A stretch of 64,000 nt of DNA from Acanthococcus lagerstroemiae (Eukaryota; Arthropoda; Insecta; Hemiptera; Eriococcidae): positions 24,330,603-24,394,602 of the forward strand of contig CM063112.1 of NCBI GenBank assembly GCA_031841125.1. The letters are read 5' to 3'. Below the pieces are notes generated by a model. It was not told the DNA's origin. It was given only the letters and a program-made list of their open reading frames with translations, and searched no databases. The position numbers and the translations under genes are program-made. The number at the start of each line of letters is the position of its first letter. The stretch's first letter is position 1. This document shows positions 30,969-41,435 of the stretch, in pieces.

Positions 30969-33900
30969 ATGATGGCCAGGCTCGACGAATTTGCCTGCCT
31001 ACCAAAGTTTAACGGCAGCGAATATACAAGCTGGAAATTTCGTCTGCGAACGTTCTTGGAGGCCAAGAACTTGTTGAAAGCCGTGGACAACGATCCGCCA
31101 GAATCAGTCACGGATGAATGGAAGGGCGAGAACGCTAAAGCACGTATGTATATCGTCAGTGCTTTAAACAATGAACAATTAGAGTACGCTATGGACCAGA
31201 CGACAGCGAAAGGGATTTTGGAAAAATTGGATAGCGTATATTCGAGACCGACTGCTCTCACAAGAATTTACGCTCAGAAGAAACTGTTCTCGCTAAGGGC
31301 CGAAGAAAACGGTGATATGCTCACTCATCTAGCGAAATTCGAACGGCTGCTCAACGAGGTAAAGAGCTGTGGTGAACAAATAACGAGTCGAGATGCGATG
31401 AAGTTTTTGGCCATGTCTTTGCCGAAAACGTACGAAAAGGTGGTTATGTTCCTCGACATTTTGCCGGAAAAGGACCAGACGCTCGAGCAGCTGAAATCGC
31501 GAGTATTAGCAGAATACTATAGCCGTAAAGAGAACGAAGACGAGTCAGTGCCTGAAAGCAGTGTGATGTTGTCGAAACATGCTCAACGTTCGGAGCCCAG
31601 GCGTTATCAATCAAGTTCAAGGCCGACAGCGCAGGTTAAATGTTACGAGTGCGGCAGGACTGGACATTTCGTGCGTACCTGCAGATCGAAAGGCAATAAC
31701 AGTAGCAATGATAAGGATTACTATGGTTCCAGCGGTTCCAATGACAATTTTATGAATCGAAAGTGCCAGAAATGTGGAAAAGTTGGTCATTTGGCGAATA
31801 AGTGCAGATCGAGGTCGTCAAATACGCGAGTCTTTGGAGCGGATGCTAGAGCTGACTGTGTGGACACGCAAGGTACTGGTACGTCATTTATAGCCAAAGT
31901 GAATTATTCGCGTGGGAAACAATCGACTCCGGAAACCGATAGGAAGATTAAATGGGTAGTCGACAGCGGAGCGACTGACCACATCATCAATACCGATAAA
32001 CATTTTTGTGAGGTGATCCGTTTGAAGACGAAAGCTCGAATTGATGTAGCTGATGGGAGATCCGTCACGACCGATAAGATAGGTAATGTTAATGTAAAAT
32101 TTGACGTGTGTGGTGTTGCACACCAAGTGTTAGTAAAGAATGTATTTTATGTTCCGAGTATGACAGAAAATTTATTAAGTATAAGTCGTATATTAAATGC
32201 GGGTAATTCTGTTTCGTTTACCGATGTGAATGTAGAGATCTCCGACCACAGTGGTAGAGTTGTAGCACTGGGTAATTCGGAAAATGGCCTGTTCACAGTA
32301 ACGAGTAGAGTTGTTGAACGTAATGTTAACGTAAATTTGAGTATGAGACAACCTCAAAATAAAGAGCTATGGCACCGGCGTTTAGGCCACTTGAATTTTA
32401 ATTATTTGAATAAAATGAACGACGATCAAATGGTAAATGGTTTAACGTTAAATGATAAGGGTAGTTTCATAGCTTGTAGAGTATGCCTGCAATCTAAGAT
32501 GAAGAACCTTCCGTTCAAAAATGATCGTCGGCGGGCAAGCGAAGTATTAGAAATTGTACACACTGACGTAAATGGAGTAATTAATCCGACAGCTCATGAT
32601 GGATCGAAATTATTTGTGTCGTTTATTGACGATTTTTCCCGATTTGCTGTTACATATTGTATTCAGTCAAAAGATCAAGTTTTAGAATGTTTTAAAGATT
32701 ATGAGTCACGTGCTACAAATCTAGTTGGGAAAAGCATAAAAATTTTAAGATGTGACAATGGACGTGAATATGATAATCGAAATTTTAAGAGCTATTGTCG
32801 TGGTAAAGGAATTAACGTAGAGTTTGTTCCCCCTTACACTCCCGCCTTAAATGGGGTGGCGGAACGTTTTAATCAAACTGTAGTAAACAAGGCTCGGGCT
32901 ATGCTTCTTGATAAGAGTGTTCCTAAGAATTTGTGGTCCGAAGCCGTAACAACGGCGACTTATTTACATAATCGTAGTATTACCAGTTCTGTGAAAAATA
33001 AGACTCCTTATGAAGCGTTTTTAGGACGTAAGCCTGATGTGTCAACTGTTCGTATTTTTGGCTCCGAGGCCTACGTTCGTATTCCAGAAGCCAAGAGAAC
33101 TTCCAAGTTTGATTCTCGTGGCGAGAAAGCTAAATTGGTTGGCTTTACGGAATCTGGCTATAAATTATTATTAGAATCTGGAAAAATTACTCATTCTAGG
33201 AATGTTGTGTTTATAGAAAAGGAAGAAGACCGAATTCAGAGTTTGCTGGATTTAGAAGATGATGAGTCAGAGGAGTGTGCCGATACCATCCAGAAGGAGG
33301 TAAGTCAGGAGGAGAATGTCGAGGGGCTGAACACCAAAGACAGGAACTCGGAAGGGGTCGCCTCTCCGCGTCGATCAATCCGCGAGAGGCGCCTTCCAAG
33401 GAAACTGGATGGCTATGTGGTTCGTGCCTGTTACACCCAGGTGTTCGTGCCGTCTACCTATGAAGAAGCTATGACGTGTGTAGAAAGTCGTGAATGGGAG
33501 AAAGCTATGAGGAGAGAGCTGGAAGCGGTAAGTAGAAATGAGACCTGGGAGCTGGTACCTGTCCCTGCTGGAGAGAAAGTCATTGACAGCAAATGGGTCT
33601 ACAAAGTTAAAGGCGATGGTAGTAAGAAGGCGAGGTTAGTCGCGAGAGGGTTTCAAGAGGGTTCATCACTAGAAGATGATGTTTACGCACCCGTTGCTAG
33701 AATGGTGACCCTACGTACGTTGTTATCCTTAGTGACAGTGCGCGACTATGTACTTGAGCAAATGGATGTCGAATCCGCCTTTCTGAACGGGACCTTGAAA
33801 AGGGCAGTGTATATCTCGCAGCCGGAGGGCTTTATTCAGGACGAGAATTTGGTCTGTAGGCTTAGGAAGGCCATTTATGGTCTAAGAGAGTCCCCCAGAG

Positions 33901-35033
33901 CATGGAATGAATGCTTTGACCAGTTTATCTTGAGCCTTGGTTTTAGCCGTTCTGAGTATGACAATTGTTTGTACTATCGGAGGTCAAAAGACCAGCAAAT
34001 TTATGTGCTGTTATATGTTGATGATATTTTGATTGCTAGTAATGACGATAATTGTATACATGATCTGAAGACTAAATTTCATAATGAGTTCCGCATGACA
34101 GACGTGGGTGAAGCGTCCACCTATCTCGGTATAGAAATTGAGCGTGATCGTCGTAACCGAAAAATGTATTTAAGTCAGCGCAAATATATTGAAATGTTAG
34201 CGAAAACATATGGAGTCGAAAATGCGCGTAGTTATAGTACTCCGATGGAAGCGAATTTAAAATTAGAACCTGCCGAGAATTCAAATAGTAACCTAAATTA
34301 TCGTAAACTTATCGGTTCACTTATGTATTTGAGTAACGGCACTCGGCCTGATATTTGTTTTGCGACTGGTTACCTAAGTCGTTTTCAAAACTGTTACAGC
34401 GAAACTCATTACAAATATGCGATTCGTATTTTAAAGTATCTGTGTAGTACGGTTGATATTAGACTGACGTATTCGTATGACAATGATGTTGGTCTGGAAG
34501 CCTTCGTGGATGCGGATTGGGCGGCGGATAGTGTTGATCGAAAATCGTGTTCGGGGTGTATGTTAACCTTAAATGGAAACACTATTTCGTGGTTTTCTCG
34601 GAAGCAGACTTCCGTAGCCCTTTCATCCACAGAGGCAGAACTTTTGGCCATGTGCGAGGCCGCGAAAGATGTAATGTGGTTTAAAGGTCTCCTCTTGGAT
34701 CTGGACTGTGATACGAATCAGGCGGTTCCAATTTACGAGGATAATCAGAGTGCTATATGCATAGGTACTAATTTTAATCTTTCTAAGCGGAGTAAGCACA
34801 TTGATGTGAAGTGTAAATATGTCAAGGAGTTGGTGGATTCTAAGCAGATATTTATAAGCTACCGACAAACAGACCTGCAGCCAGCAGACATTTTTACAAA
34901 ACCGCTAAAGGTGGATTCTAAGCAGATATTTATAAGCTACCGACAAACAGACCTGCAGCCAGCAGACATTTTTACAAAACCGCTAAATATACCGAAGTTT
35001 GACAAGTTCTGTAATATGATCAAATTGTGTTGA
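30969..35033 (+). CDS. copia gag-pol polyprotein, intact, 1,354 aa
   Basis: Domains in order. Gag (about 1-200, copia gag type, FNGSEYTSWKFRLRTFLEA). Two CCHC knuckles: CYECGRTGHFVRTC (about 225) and CQKCGKVGHLANKC (about 266). Aspartic protease DSGATDH (about 332). Integrase: HRRLGH...CRVC zinc part, catalytic D533 (HTDV), D596 (CDNGREY) and E632 (GVAERFN), with 35 residues between the last two. RT: LEQMDVESAFLNGTL and YVDD (about 1016-1019). RNase H: DADWAADSVDRKSCSG, SSTEAELLA, YEDNQSA, HIDVK. Together these package, copy and insert the element. There are no stops or shifts. Near the C terminus a 26-residue unit ending ADIFTKPL is repeated exactly. Gag and Pol are in one frame, as in Drosophila copia. 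Confidence 0.98.
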   Translation: MMARLDEFACLPKFNGSEYTSWKFRLRTFLEAKNLLKAVDNDPPESVTDEWKGENAKARMYIVSALNNEQLEYAMDQTTAKGILEKLDSVYSRPTALTRIYAQKKLFSLRAEENGDMLTHLAKFERLLNEVKSCGEQITSRDAMKFLAMSLPKTYEKVVMFLDILPEKDQTLEQLKSRVLAEYYSRKENEDESVPESSVMLSKHAQRSEPRRYQSSSRPTAQVKCYECGRTGHFVRTCRSKGNNSSNDKDYYGSSGSNDNFMNRKCQKCGKVGHLANKCRSRSSNTRVFGADARADCVDTQGTGTSFIAKVNYSRGKQSTPETDRKIKWVVDSGATDHIINTDKHFCEVIRLKTKARIDVADGRSVTTDKIGNVNVKFDVCGVAHQVLVKNVFYVPSMTENLLSISRILNAGNSVSFTDVNVEISDHSGRVVALGNSENGLFTVTSRVVERNVNVNLSMRQPQNKELWHRRLGHLNFNYLNKMNDDQMVNGLTLNDKGSFIACRVCLQSKMKNLPFKNDRRRASEVLEIVHTDVNGVINPTAHDGSKLFVSFIDDFSRFAVTYCIQSKDQVLECFKDYESRATNLVGKSIKILRCDNGREYDNRNFKSYCRGKGINVEFVPPYTPALNGVAERFNQTVVNKARAMLLDKSVPKNLWSEAVTTATYLHNRSITSSVKNKTPYEAFLGRKPDVSTVRIFGSEAYVRIPEAKRTSKFDSRGEKAKLVGFTESGYKLLLESGKITHSRNVVFIEKEEDRIQSLLDLEDDESEECADTIQKEVSQEENVEGLNTKDRNSEGVASPRRSIRERRLPRKLDGYVVRACYTQVFVPSTYEEAMTCVESREWEKAMRRELEAVSRNETWELVPVPAGEKVIDSKWVYKVKGDGSKKARLVARGFQEGSSLEDDVYAPVARMVTLRTLLSLVTVRDYVLEQMDVESAFLNGTLKRAVYISQPEGFIQDENLVCRLRKAIYGLRESPRAWNECFDQFILSLGFSRSEYDNCLYYRRSKDQQIYVLLYVDDILIASNDDNCIHDLKTKFHNEFRMTDVGEASTYLGIEIERDRRNRKMYLSQRKYIEMLAKTYGVENARSYSTPMEANLKLEPAENSNSNLNYRKLIGSLMYLSNGTRPDICFATGYLSRFQNCYSETHYKYAIRILKYLCSTVDIRLTYSYDNDVGLEAFVDADWAADSVDRKSCSGCMLTLNGNTISWFSRKQTSVALSSTEAELLAMCEAAKDVMWFKGLLLDLDCDTNQAVPIYEDNQSAICIGTNFNLSKRSKHIDVKCKYVKELVDSKQIFISYRQTDLQPADIFTKPLKVDSKQIFISYRQTDLQPADIFTKPLNIPKFDKFCNMIKLC
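34833..34988 (+). repeat. In-frame 78-bp tandem duplication in RNase H C terminus
   Basis: 34,833-34,910 and 34,911-34,988 are identical except the last base. Each encodes VDSKQIFISYRQTDLQPADI plus FTKPL(K/N). The closing box of the polyprotein is therefore doubled. Confidence 0.97.
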
Positions 35034-35101
35034 TGTATCTAGGTTTAAGTTCGTGAATTTGTACCTACTTGTTCGTAATATTTATGTGTTATATGCAGTG
35101 T

Positions 35102-35111
35102 TGAGGAGGAG
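35102..35111 (+). promoter_or_regulatory. Polypurine tract
   Basis: TGAGGAGGAG immediately precedes the 3' LTR and would prime plus-strand DNA. Confidence 0.8.
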
Positions 35112-35266
35112 TGTTAGAATGGCAACACTGTCGTTGCTGATAGCGTACAGTCGTCTGGTAGCCTTCGCTGTAAAACGTACTTGTCTCTTTTTTCTTGTAA
35201 TAAATGTTATCGTCATGCGTTGAGTAGATCGGTTGTCGGTTCAGATTTTTCCTGCTCAGCTTAACA
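35112..35266 (+). repeat. 3' LTR
   Basis: 154 of 155 bases as in the 5' LTR. Confidence 0.97.
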
Positions 35267-35271
35267 CAAAC

Positions 35272-36950
35272 CTCCGTTCGAGAGTCAATTCGTCTGACTA
35301 TAACAATCAGAGTATGCGGCAACACGTGCTTTCCGAACCACAAAAAGCGCCAAAAATAATCGTCTAAAACGATCCAAAAAACAGAAGCCAGAGAAGGGTA
35401 CCGTCACAGAATCAACTTAGTAAGGTAACTCTCGGGGGTTAAAGTTGGTGTTTCCACTTTTTCTTTTTCGCACACAGTTACGCACGCAGTTCGTCATCGT
35501 ATAACTGCGTAAGCCAGTTAGTTTTTCTTATATCGCCGCGTTGTAAAAGATCTCTCTAAATTGCCGAGCTGCGGAAACGTTCGAGGTACCGAAGGCGTTT
35601 TTTCGCGTGCAATCTCCGCCAACTCGCACGGCGAACAAGTCGCCGTTACAAGCGGCCGGGGAAGCCGCGCGGCGCAGAAAAAACACCCAACAACAAGTTA
35701 TCGTCGTATCGACGAAAACTTTCAAAAATTACAACTTCGTAAATCCGGGCGTAAACTTTCGTCCGCCGCGCGAACACGAACCGAGAGGACGAGAGAAGCA
35801 GATCTTTATAACAGGGGCGAAATTTTTTCGTTTTACAACCGTTCCAGGTCGAATTGGCATAATGCGCCCGGCATAAGAAGTGTATCAGCGGTGTCCGTAT
35901 GGCACTGATGGGACTCGTAAGGCTGCGAGAGTCCGGTCGTGTCACCCCTCAATAAAAATATCGGCCAGTTTTACGACGTCCTATGGAAATTCGTATTTGA
36001 TGGGGCTTCTCCCCCGCCGCTTTCACTCCACCTAAACGCAAGATTTGCTTGTTTTATCGACGCTCCAGCGCGACCAGCGTCCGCCACAACAACGTAACGT
36101 CCGCGACCGAGTCGTGCGATTGCTACGGGCGAGTTATTATGAAAAAATCATAAAAGTATGTAAATTCGCTGGCTTCGGGGAGTACGCTCGTCTTTGTCGT
36201 CTTGTCCTTTTCGGCCTAACACTGCCACACGACTTCGAGCCCAAATCACACATCTGCTTTATTTGCTAACTTAAACGGAAGTCCTGTCTCTCAATCGCGG
36301 GATATTGTAAAAACTGCCCAAGCATTGTGATATGGCGAAACCGAGGTGAGATCTGTGCGCTCGGACGATAAGGTGAATTCGACCAATTGGGCCCGCCGGA
36401 TATCTGGGCCATCGGTCTCTGATTTTGCCGGAAAGGTGTATTCGCGGAATTTCGGGATGACTAGGTAACACTGACACCTTGAAGCTACTAAAGCAACTGA
36501 CAATTGGATTCCAGTGTTATCCAGGAAGGCGTCAGGGTTCATTTTTTTAAAACCTTAAAATTTGCTGTTTACAACTTTTGACTGAACCAACTTCAAGCGG
36601 CCCAAATTGCGTCAAATTACACTGCAATTGGTTTGGCATTTATATTAAAATATTGAGGAATTTCCACCTTGTATGTTGAATGGAGTGAAAACTTACAGTG
36701 AGGAAAAATTTGGGAGTTGGTCCAGTTACCTGGCGCAGAAAGCATTCAAGGGGCAAGTGGGCCAAACACTTCGGACAAATGGGCTACTTATGATGTTATG
36801 ATCCACTTACCCAACGCGTACTATTATTGACGCCTTATCACAGAATAATCATAATTATTATTACTATACTACATTCTCAAATAGAAGGGAGTGACGTCAT
36901 TGCTGTGAAATGATGATCATGAACTCGACCTACCTGTTTCCTTACAGCCC
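35272..36950. other. Unassigned, partly GC-rich stretch
   Basis: 35,530-35,880 is Arg/Ser-rich in all frames and GC-richer, perhaps old exonic or 5'-UTR-like sequence. No domain, TIR or splice pattern convinces. Confidence 0.3.
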
Positions 36951-36989
36951 TGGTTTATGGAATTGCAGTATACAATCACAGCAAGTGCT

Positions 36990-37560
36990 GTTATTGTACA
37001 TCATCTATTTGTTTCCTTGACCGCACTATTAATGGGATCGCACCCCAAAAAGAGAAGGTTGATTCTACCTTCAACATTCCTAAGCCTGCTACTGTTGAAC
37101 AACTACGACTGTTTGAGCTCTTACTCCTATTATTGTAACCACATTCCTCGGATTGCGCATTATCTGGCACCCTTATCCGAGGTCCTGAAGGGTCCTAACC
37201 GTACGAGGGACAAAACTCCTCTCAGCTGGACCGAACTCCTCACCAATGCCTTTGAGGAAGCAAAAGCTGTGTTGGCTGACTATGTTCAGTTAGCATTCCC
37301 TATCACTGATGCTCAACTCTTTCTTTATACCAACGTATCAGAGACCGTGGAATAGGTGCTGTTTTGCAACAATCATTACCATGTAGAACCCCTTTAACCT
37401 TTAGGTTTATTTTCAAAAAAGATCAACAAAGTTTAATGTCACTACCCTGCTTTTGACCGCGAGTTGTTGGCCATTTATGAGGTCATATTACACTTCCGTT
37501 GTTTGGTTGAAGGGCGAAATAATCTGTTGATTTATGTGATTGGAGTGTTCTAAATTGGCT
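36990..37560 (+). pseudogene. Ty3/gypsy pol remnant: end of RT and start of RNase H
   Basis: Plus-frame pieces: KVDSTFNIPKPATVEQLRL (about 37,052-37,110), then PRIAHYLAPLSEVLKG (about 37,145-37,190), LSWTELLTNAFEEAKAVLAD (about 37,220-37,285), then GAVLQQSLP (about 37,355-37,380), and DRELLAIYE-like residues at about 37,457-37,480. This is the connection between the gypsy RT thumb and RNase H (KPAT..QLR, FLG..NYYR, W....AF...K). Several frameshifts and stops; the remaining domains are lost. It runs into a different transposon remnant by 37,850. Confidence 0.8.
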
Positions 37561-37849
37561 GCACACAGAAAATAATATTACAAAGACACATAATTCCGCA
37601 AGATTATTATGAAAACGAAAGAAATGCTCTGAAAATAGAACAACTAAAGCGCACCAATTCCTCGATTTTCTCCAAAAAGTTCAGTCGCATTACTGCCGCA
37701 GCTCATCGTCATGTCTATATTTACAGACTCTATGGCTCTCAAAAAGAGAGGTTTATCGTGCGTCCAAATAGTTCTGCAAAGATCAGAATGAAAAGCTCTA
37801 CAAATTTAAAAGATTTAATTTGCTTAAGGAACAAAGAAACATCGACTTT

Positions 37850-38600
37850 TTAAGCCGCGTAAGGACATGTGCGATACCTGCATGTCGCATACTCATGGTG
37901 ATCTTTTGGATGAAGAATGGGTCGCACACATCGCCACTAAAAGTCGCGGCAACCCGATGCGCAATCAATTACCCTCTAGTGACCCAGTTACCCGCGGAAA
38001 AGTTACTCATTTGCTACCCTTGGTTACCCTCAGATTACCCACAAACCAGTCAGTTACCGAGTTACCCTTGGTACTCCTTTGGTTACCCGGGTAACTGGTG
38101 GGATTTTGCGCATCGGGAAGGGCGGCGAAGGAGAAAGATAAAAATGATCGTTCTAAGAGAGATGTTTTTGTGATGGATCTTGAAGCAGAGCTGGTTTGTC
38201 CACGCGGACTCGAGCTAGTGCTCTGTATCATCATATGAAACCGCAGGTTCATAATTTTACAATAAACAACCTGAAGCCGAAAAAAGGATTATGTTTCCTT
38301 TGAGACGAAACACAAGGTGGCGTCAGTGCAAATGAATTGTCAACCATACTTTGTGATTTCATTGCAAAACTACCGCCAAAGAGAGGTGACGAAATAATCA
38401 TCTATAGCGATGGATGTGGCTACCAAAATCGAAATCCTACGCTTATGAACGGCTTGTTCAATGTAGCTGTCCAGCTGGGAAGGACCATCACGCAGAAATA
38501 TTTAGAGAAGGGTCATACCCAAATGGAGTGCAACGCTATACACTCTGCCATAGATCGACGACTACCAAATACTGATAGACTGACTGACTCAACACTCTTC
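37850..38600 (+). pseudogene. Decayed relative of the six-exon DDE transposase
   Basis: Pieces align in order with the intact protein at 21.6-24.8 kb: RKDMCDTCMSHTHGDLLDEE and AHIAT (zinc-like site, about 37,858-37,930), VFVMDLEAELVCP (first Asp, about 38,165-38,200), YSDGCGYQNRNPTLMNGLF (second Asp, about 38,402-38,458) and GHTQMECNAIHSAIDRRL (acidic residue box, about 38,511-38,565). The region between the last two is open (from 38,337). The rest has shifts, and a 165-bp inverted-repeat insert follows the zinc site. Divergence is large, so it is a different lineage of the same family. Confidence 0.8.
37953..38117. mobile_element. 165-bp foldback insert in the transposase relative
   Basis: CCCGATGCGCAA at the left and TTGCGCATCGGG at the right are perfect 12-bp inverted ends. 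The interior is built of GTTACC/GGTTACC-type repeats. It sits between coding pieces of the transposase, with AA on each side. Confidence 0.65.
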
Positions 38601-39302
38601 ATTCGCCTGCCAGTACCACACTCCTTGTATCAACCTGTATTCCCTTGCGAGCATCACGTTCCTTGTACCAGCCTGCGAGCGCTACGCTCTGCTAGTGCAT
38701 CATCTTGCAGACGCGTCTGCAACCTCCACGGGAGAGCATTTTCATGTCTGCTTTGCGGACTGTGCCGACATGAGAATGTCGTCGCCCGTGGCGCTCCGCA
38801 GAGTACCTACCGCTCCATATTTTCTGACGCGCTCATTTATACTTGAGCGAAAATCTTACCCCTCCCCCTCCCGTAGCGATCCCCGGTAACGCTCCTGTTA
38901 CTATGTTTCAAACGATCTTCAAATCAAATTTTATTGAAATTACTCTGCCATTTTATTAATACTTCAGTCGGCAACCACGTAAGTCTTGCGTCAGGGATTG
39001 GTATTAGAATTATGGAACCCCGTAGCTCTGATAATCCATGAATAAAATATGTTAGCGGTGGTACAACTGTCCTCACCTTCCCAACACCGGCTACTCGTTC
39101 CGTGCGTCTGTGACTTCACGGTACAACCGTAACCTTAGCGGTGAAATGCATGCAATCTACTCGATGTGAATCTACACTGGTGTAACAGATGTGGAAAAGT
39201 TATCGAATGTGAATTTGGAGTGCTTTGACATTGATGCATTAATGGGACATAATTTTTCAAATGGTAAATCGTTATATTTGTTATTTTTCTTTTCGTCTCT
39301 TG
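38601..39302. other. Unassigned; shares a ~60-bp motif with 12.48 kb
   Basis: GTTAGCGGTGGTACAACTGT (39,052) and the following bases resemble 12,479-12,540. Otherwise nothing recognised. Confidence 0.35.
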
Positions 39303-39470
39303 CAGGGCCATAACTAGGATTTAAGTAGGGGGGAGGGGGTTATGATTAAGATGAACATCATTTCTTGGAAGAGTATAACCAGTCACAGATCCGCCTTCTT
39401 CTCCGTCTCAACCCTTTTTTTGGCCAATTGGGGGGGGGGGACCCTTAACCACCACCCCGTAGGTACAGCC
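39303..39470. mobile_element. Short hAT MITE, copy 2 (~168 bp)
   Basis: Starts CAGGGCCATAACTAGGATTT, related to 14,139. The right end is GTAGGTACAGCC. TCTCTTG is present on both sides (39,296-39,302 and 39,472-39,478), seven of an expected 8-bp hAT duplication. Confidence 0.7.
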
Positions 39471-39492
39471 CTCTCTTGATTTCTTATACAAA

Positions 39493-40068
39493 ATGGTGAA
39501 AACGAGAAACGCGGTGACAACTAGCGAAAATCCGACGACGAAAGATTCAAACGTTATGGAGATTTCTTCCAACGACGCGATGGAGACCTCGAACCACGAG
39601 GTCGAAAATCAAAACGTGGCTGGAAGACAGCCGAACACTTCGATAAACTCAACAGGAGCTTCGTCGCCTGGAATTCAAGCAGGTTTGGATGTGAATTCAA
39701 GTTCGACAATAATAGCGAGAATCATTGCGATGATACGAAACGGTCAAATTCGAATACCACACGTTGCGGTAAATACTGAAGAGGACCTTGACCGCATCGA
39801 ACGCCGCCTTTCGTAATACCGACATTCGGGAACCATGAAAAGCTGAATGAAAGGGTATAAAAACTTCAAGCTCTGGAAGGCGAAACTGGAACTATGTCTT
39901 GAAGTGCTCATGCTTCTCCCATTCATTCAATCAGAAAATGGTAACCCAAAATTTTCAAAAAGTATTATTGGTTCAAACAATGCAGGTAATTCAGGCATCC
40001 GTGGCGAAAAGTATCGCGCTACAAATACACAACGCAAAAACCCCATTCGAAGCATTCAATCAATGTGA
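39493..40068 (+). pseudogene. Gag-like ORF fragment, weak
   Basis: The frame MVKTRNAVTTSENP continues to 39,816 and is Asn/Ser-rich. After a stop, GYKNFKLWKAKLELCLEVL appears at about 39,847-39,905. The YKNFKLWKAKLEL phrase resembles the start of copia-type gag (Y..WK.KLE.LL). Nothing else of an element follows. A retrotransposon origin is inferred only. Confidence 0.35.
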
Positions 40069-40099
40069 AATTCCGATGGAGGGCGAGAGGGTAATATAA

Positions 40100-40963
40100 A
40101 GCTGAATCTTAAATATAGGAAAATATTCAGAATAATGGGTAAAAATTCATCTGCCAAAAATATTTAAAATTCCATACTTTTATAGCCTAACTTGAATTGT
40201 GAGCCCCAATGTATAATGGATAAAAAATTGAACAGAAATTCAAAGTTGGCAATCCTTCACTCCTCCAAAACAAACATCTTCTATTAGTTGGTTTCATCTT
40301 CCAAGGAGTCGAATTTGCTGCCTAATGATCGTGAAATTTCGGGGGGTGGGGTAGTAATCAAAACCGCATCTACAATATAGAACAATATCGGAAAGTAACA
40401 AAGAAAAATAGTATCTGAAAGATTATTCAATTTTTCAAGTCTAGTCAATTTTATCCCCTTCAGAAAGTCAAATCCGAATCGAAAATCCAAGGCAATATTT
40501 GAAATCAACTACCCAAGAAGGCCATGTTTCGGTAAATGATTCAACTTTCTATGACCGGATCGAGTCTGCCATTTTAGAGAACAAAATTAAAATTTTGGGT
40601 CCCGGATCGCGGTTGAATCGAAAATCCAGTGCGATATTCAAAATCAATGAGTCCAAATTTCAATAGTTTTTCTTTAATATTATGTTTTTGTAAACCATCT
40701 TGATTGTTTGGGATCTCGAAGGCAAAATTGCATAATTTCTTGTGCAGAATTCTATGTTAAACTAACTTCCCCAGGAGGGCACCTACTAAATGTAAAATTT
40801 ATGACTTTTTCATGGCCGTTCTATGACTTTCTTAATGGTCTCATTATACTTGTGTTAGGGGTCCTAAATTGGAAAACTAGAACCAATTTTGACACGTTTC
40901 AGTGATGCTTGTTCAATTTCTCCTTTAGCCAATATTTTGAAAATCAAATTTAAAAAAGAAGAT
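40100..40963. repeat. Old interspersed repeat debris
   Basis: Phrases such as GAATCGAAAATCCAGTGCGATATTC (about 40,615) and CCGAATCGAAAATCCAAGGC (about 40,472) are related to each other and to 56.68 kb. No gene. Confidence 0.4.
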
Positions 40964-41435
40964 CAGAGTGTCTACAAAAATTGAAGAGTAAAAATTAAGT
41001 ACTTTTCCAAAACCCTTTGTTAGACTGTATAGCCGGCATATTTTCCATATTTTCTCCGAGTGTGCAAATCTTTCATTTTTGTTTGCAACTGTTTTACCCC
41101 CCTTTCTACCCCCACTCCTTTTTGCTCCACCACTCCCCCCTCCTTGTGAATACAGATCTTGCGCTACACTTTTTAATGACCAATCATATAGGAATCGCAA
41201 AAAGTTTATTTTTGAGTATAGAAAACAAATTTATTATCTGTAAAATAATAATTGAAAATTCCAATCTGTTACAACGAATGTTAATTTTTGAAGGGGGTGG
41301 TTTTAAAATAAATGTATTATCAAGAATGAATGGCATTTCAGTTTCTTTCAAATTTCAGCACTTTTCAGCACTTTTAGGACCTACCTTTCAAAATTCAGGA
41401 CTTGAAGAACTTTTCAGCACCTGTAGACACACACA
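40964..41435. mobile_element. CAGAGTGTCTACA-type hAT-like element (~470 bp)
   Basis: Starts CAGAGTGTCTACAAAAATTG. Ends near CACCTGTAGACACAC, the TGTAGACAC terminus followed by a short CA run. The right 160 bp resemble 3,530-3,755. No target duplication is readable. Confidence 0.6.

Larger units (their letters stand above)
30706..35266 (+). mobile_element. Complete, young Ty1/copia LTR retrotransposon (4,561 bp)
   Basis: LTRs at 30,706-30,860 and 35,112-35,266 are both 155 bp and differ at one base (about 30,781). CAAAC flanks both ends (30,701-30,705 and 35,267-35,271). A primer-binding site follows the 5' LTR and a purine-rich tract precedes the 3' LTR. One uninterrupted gag-pol ORF lies between. 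All features of a potentially active copy are present. Confidence 0.98.

Noticed and set aside
30671..31261. Minus ORF over the copia 5' end
   Set aside because: Antisense shadow of the LTR and gag region.
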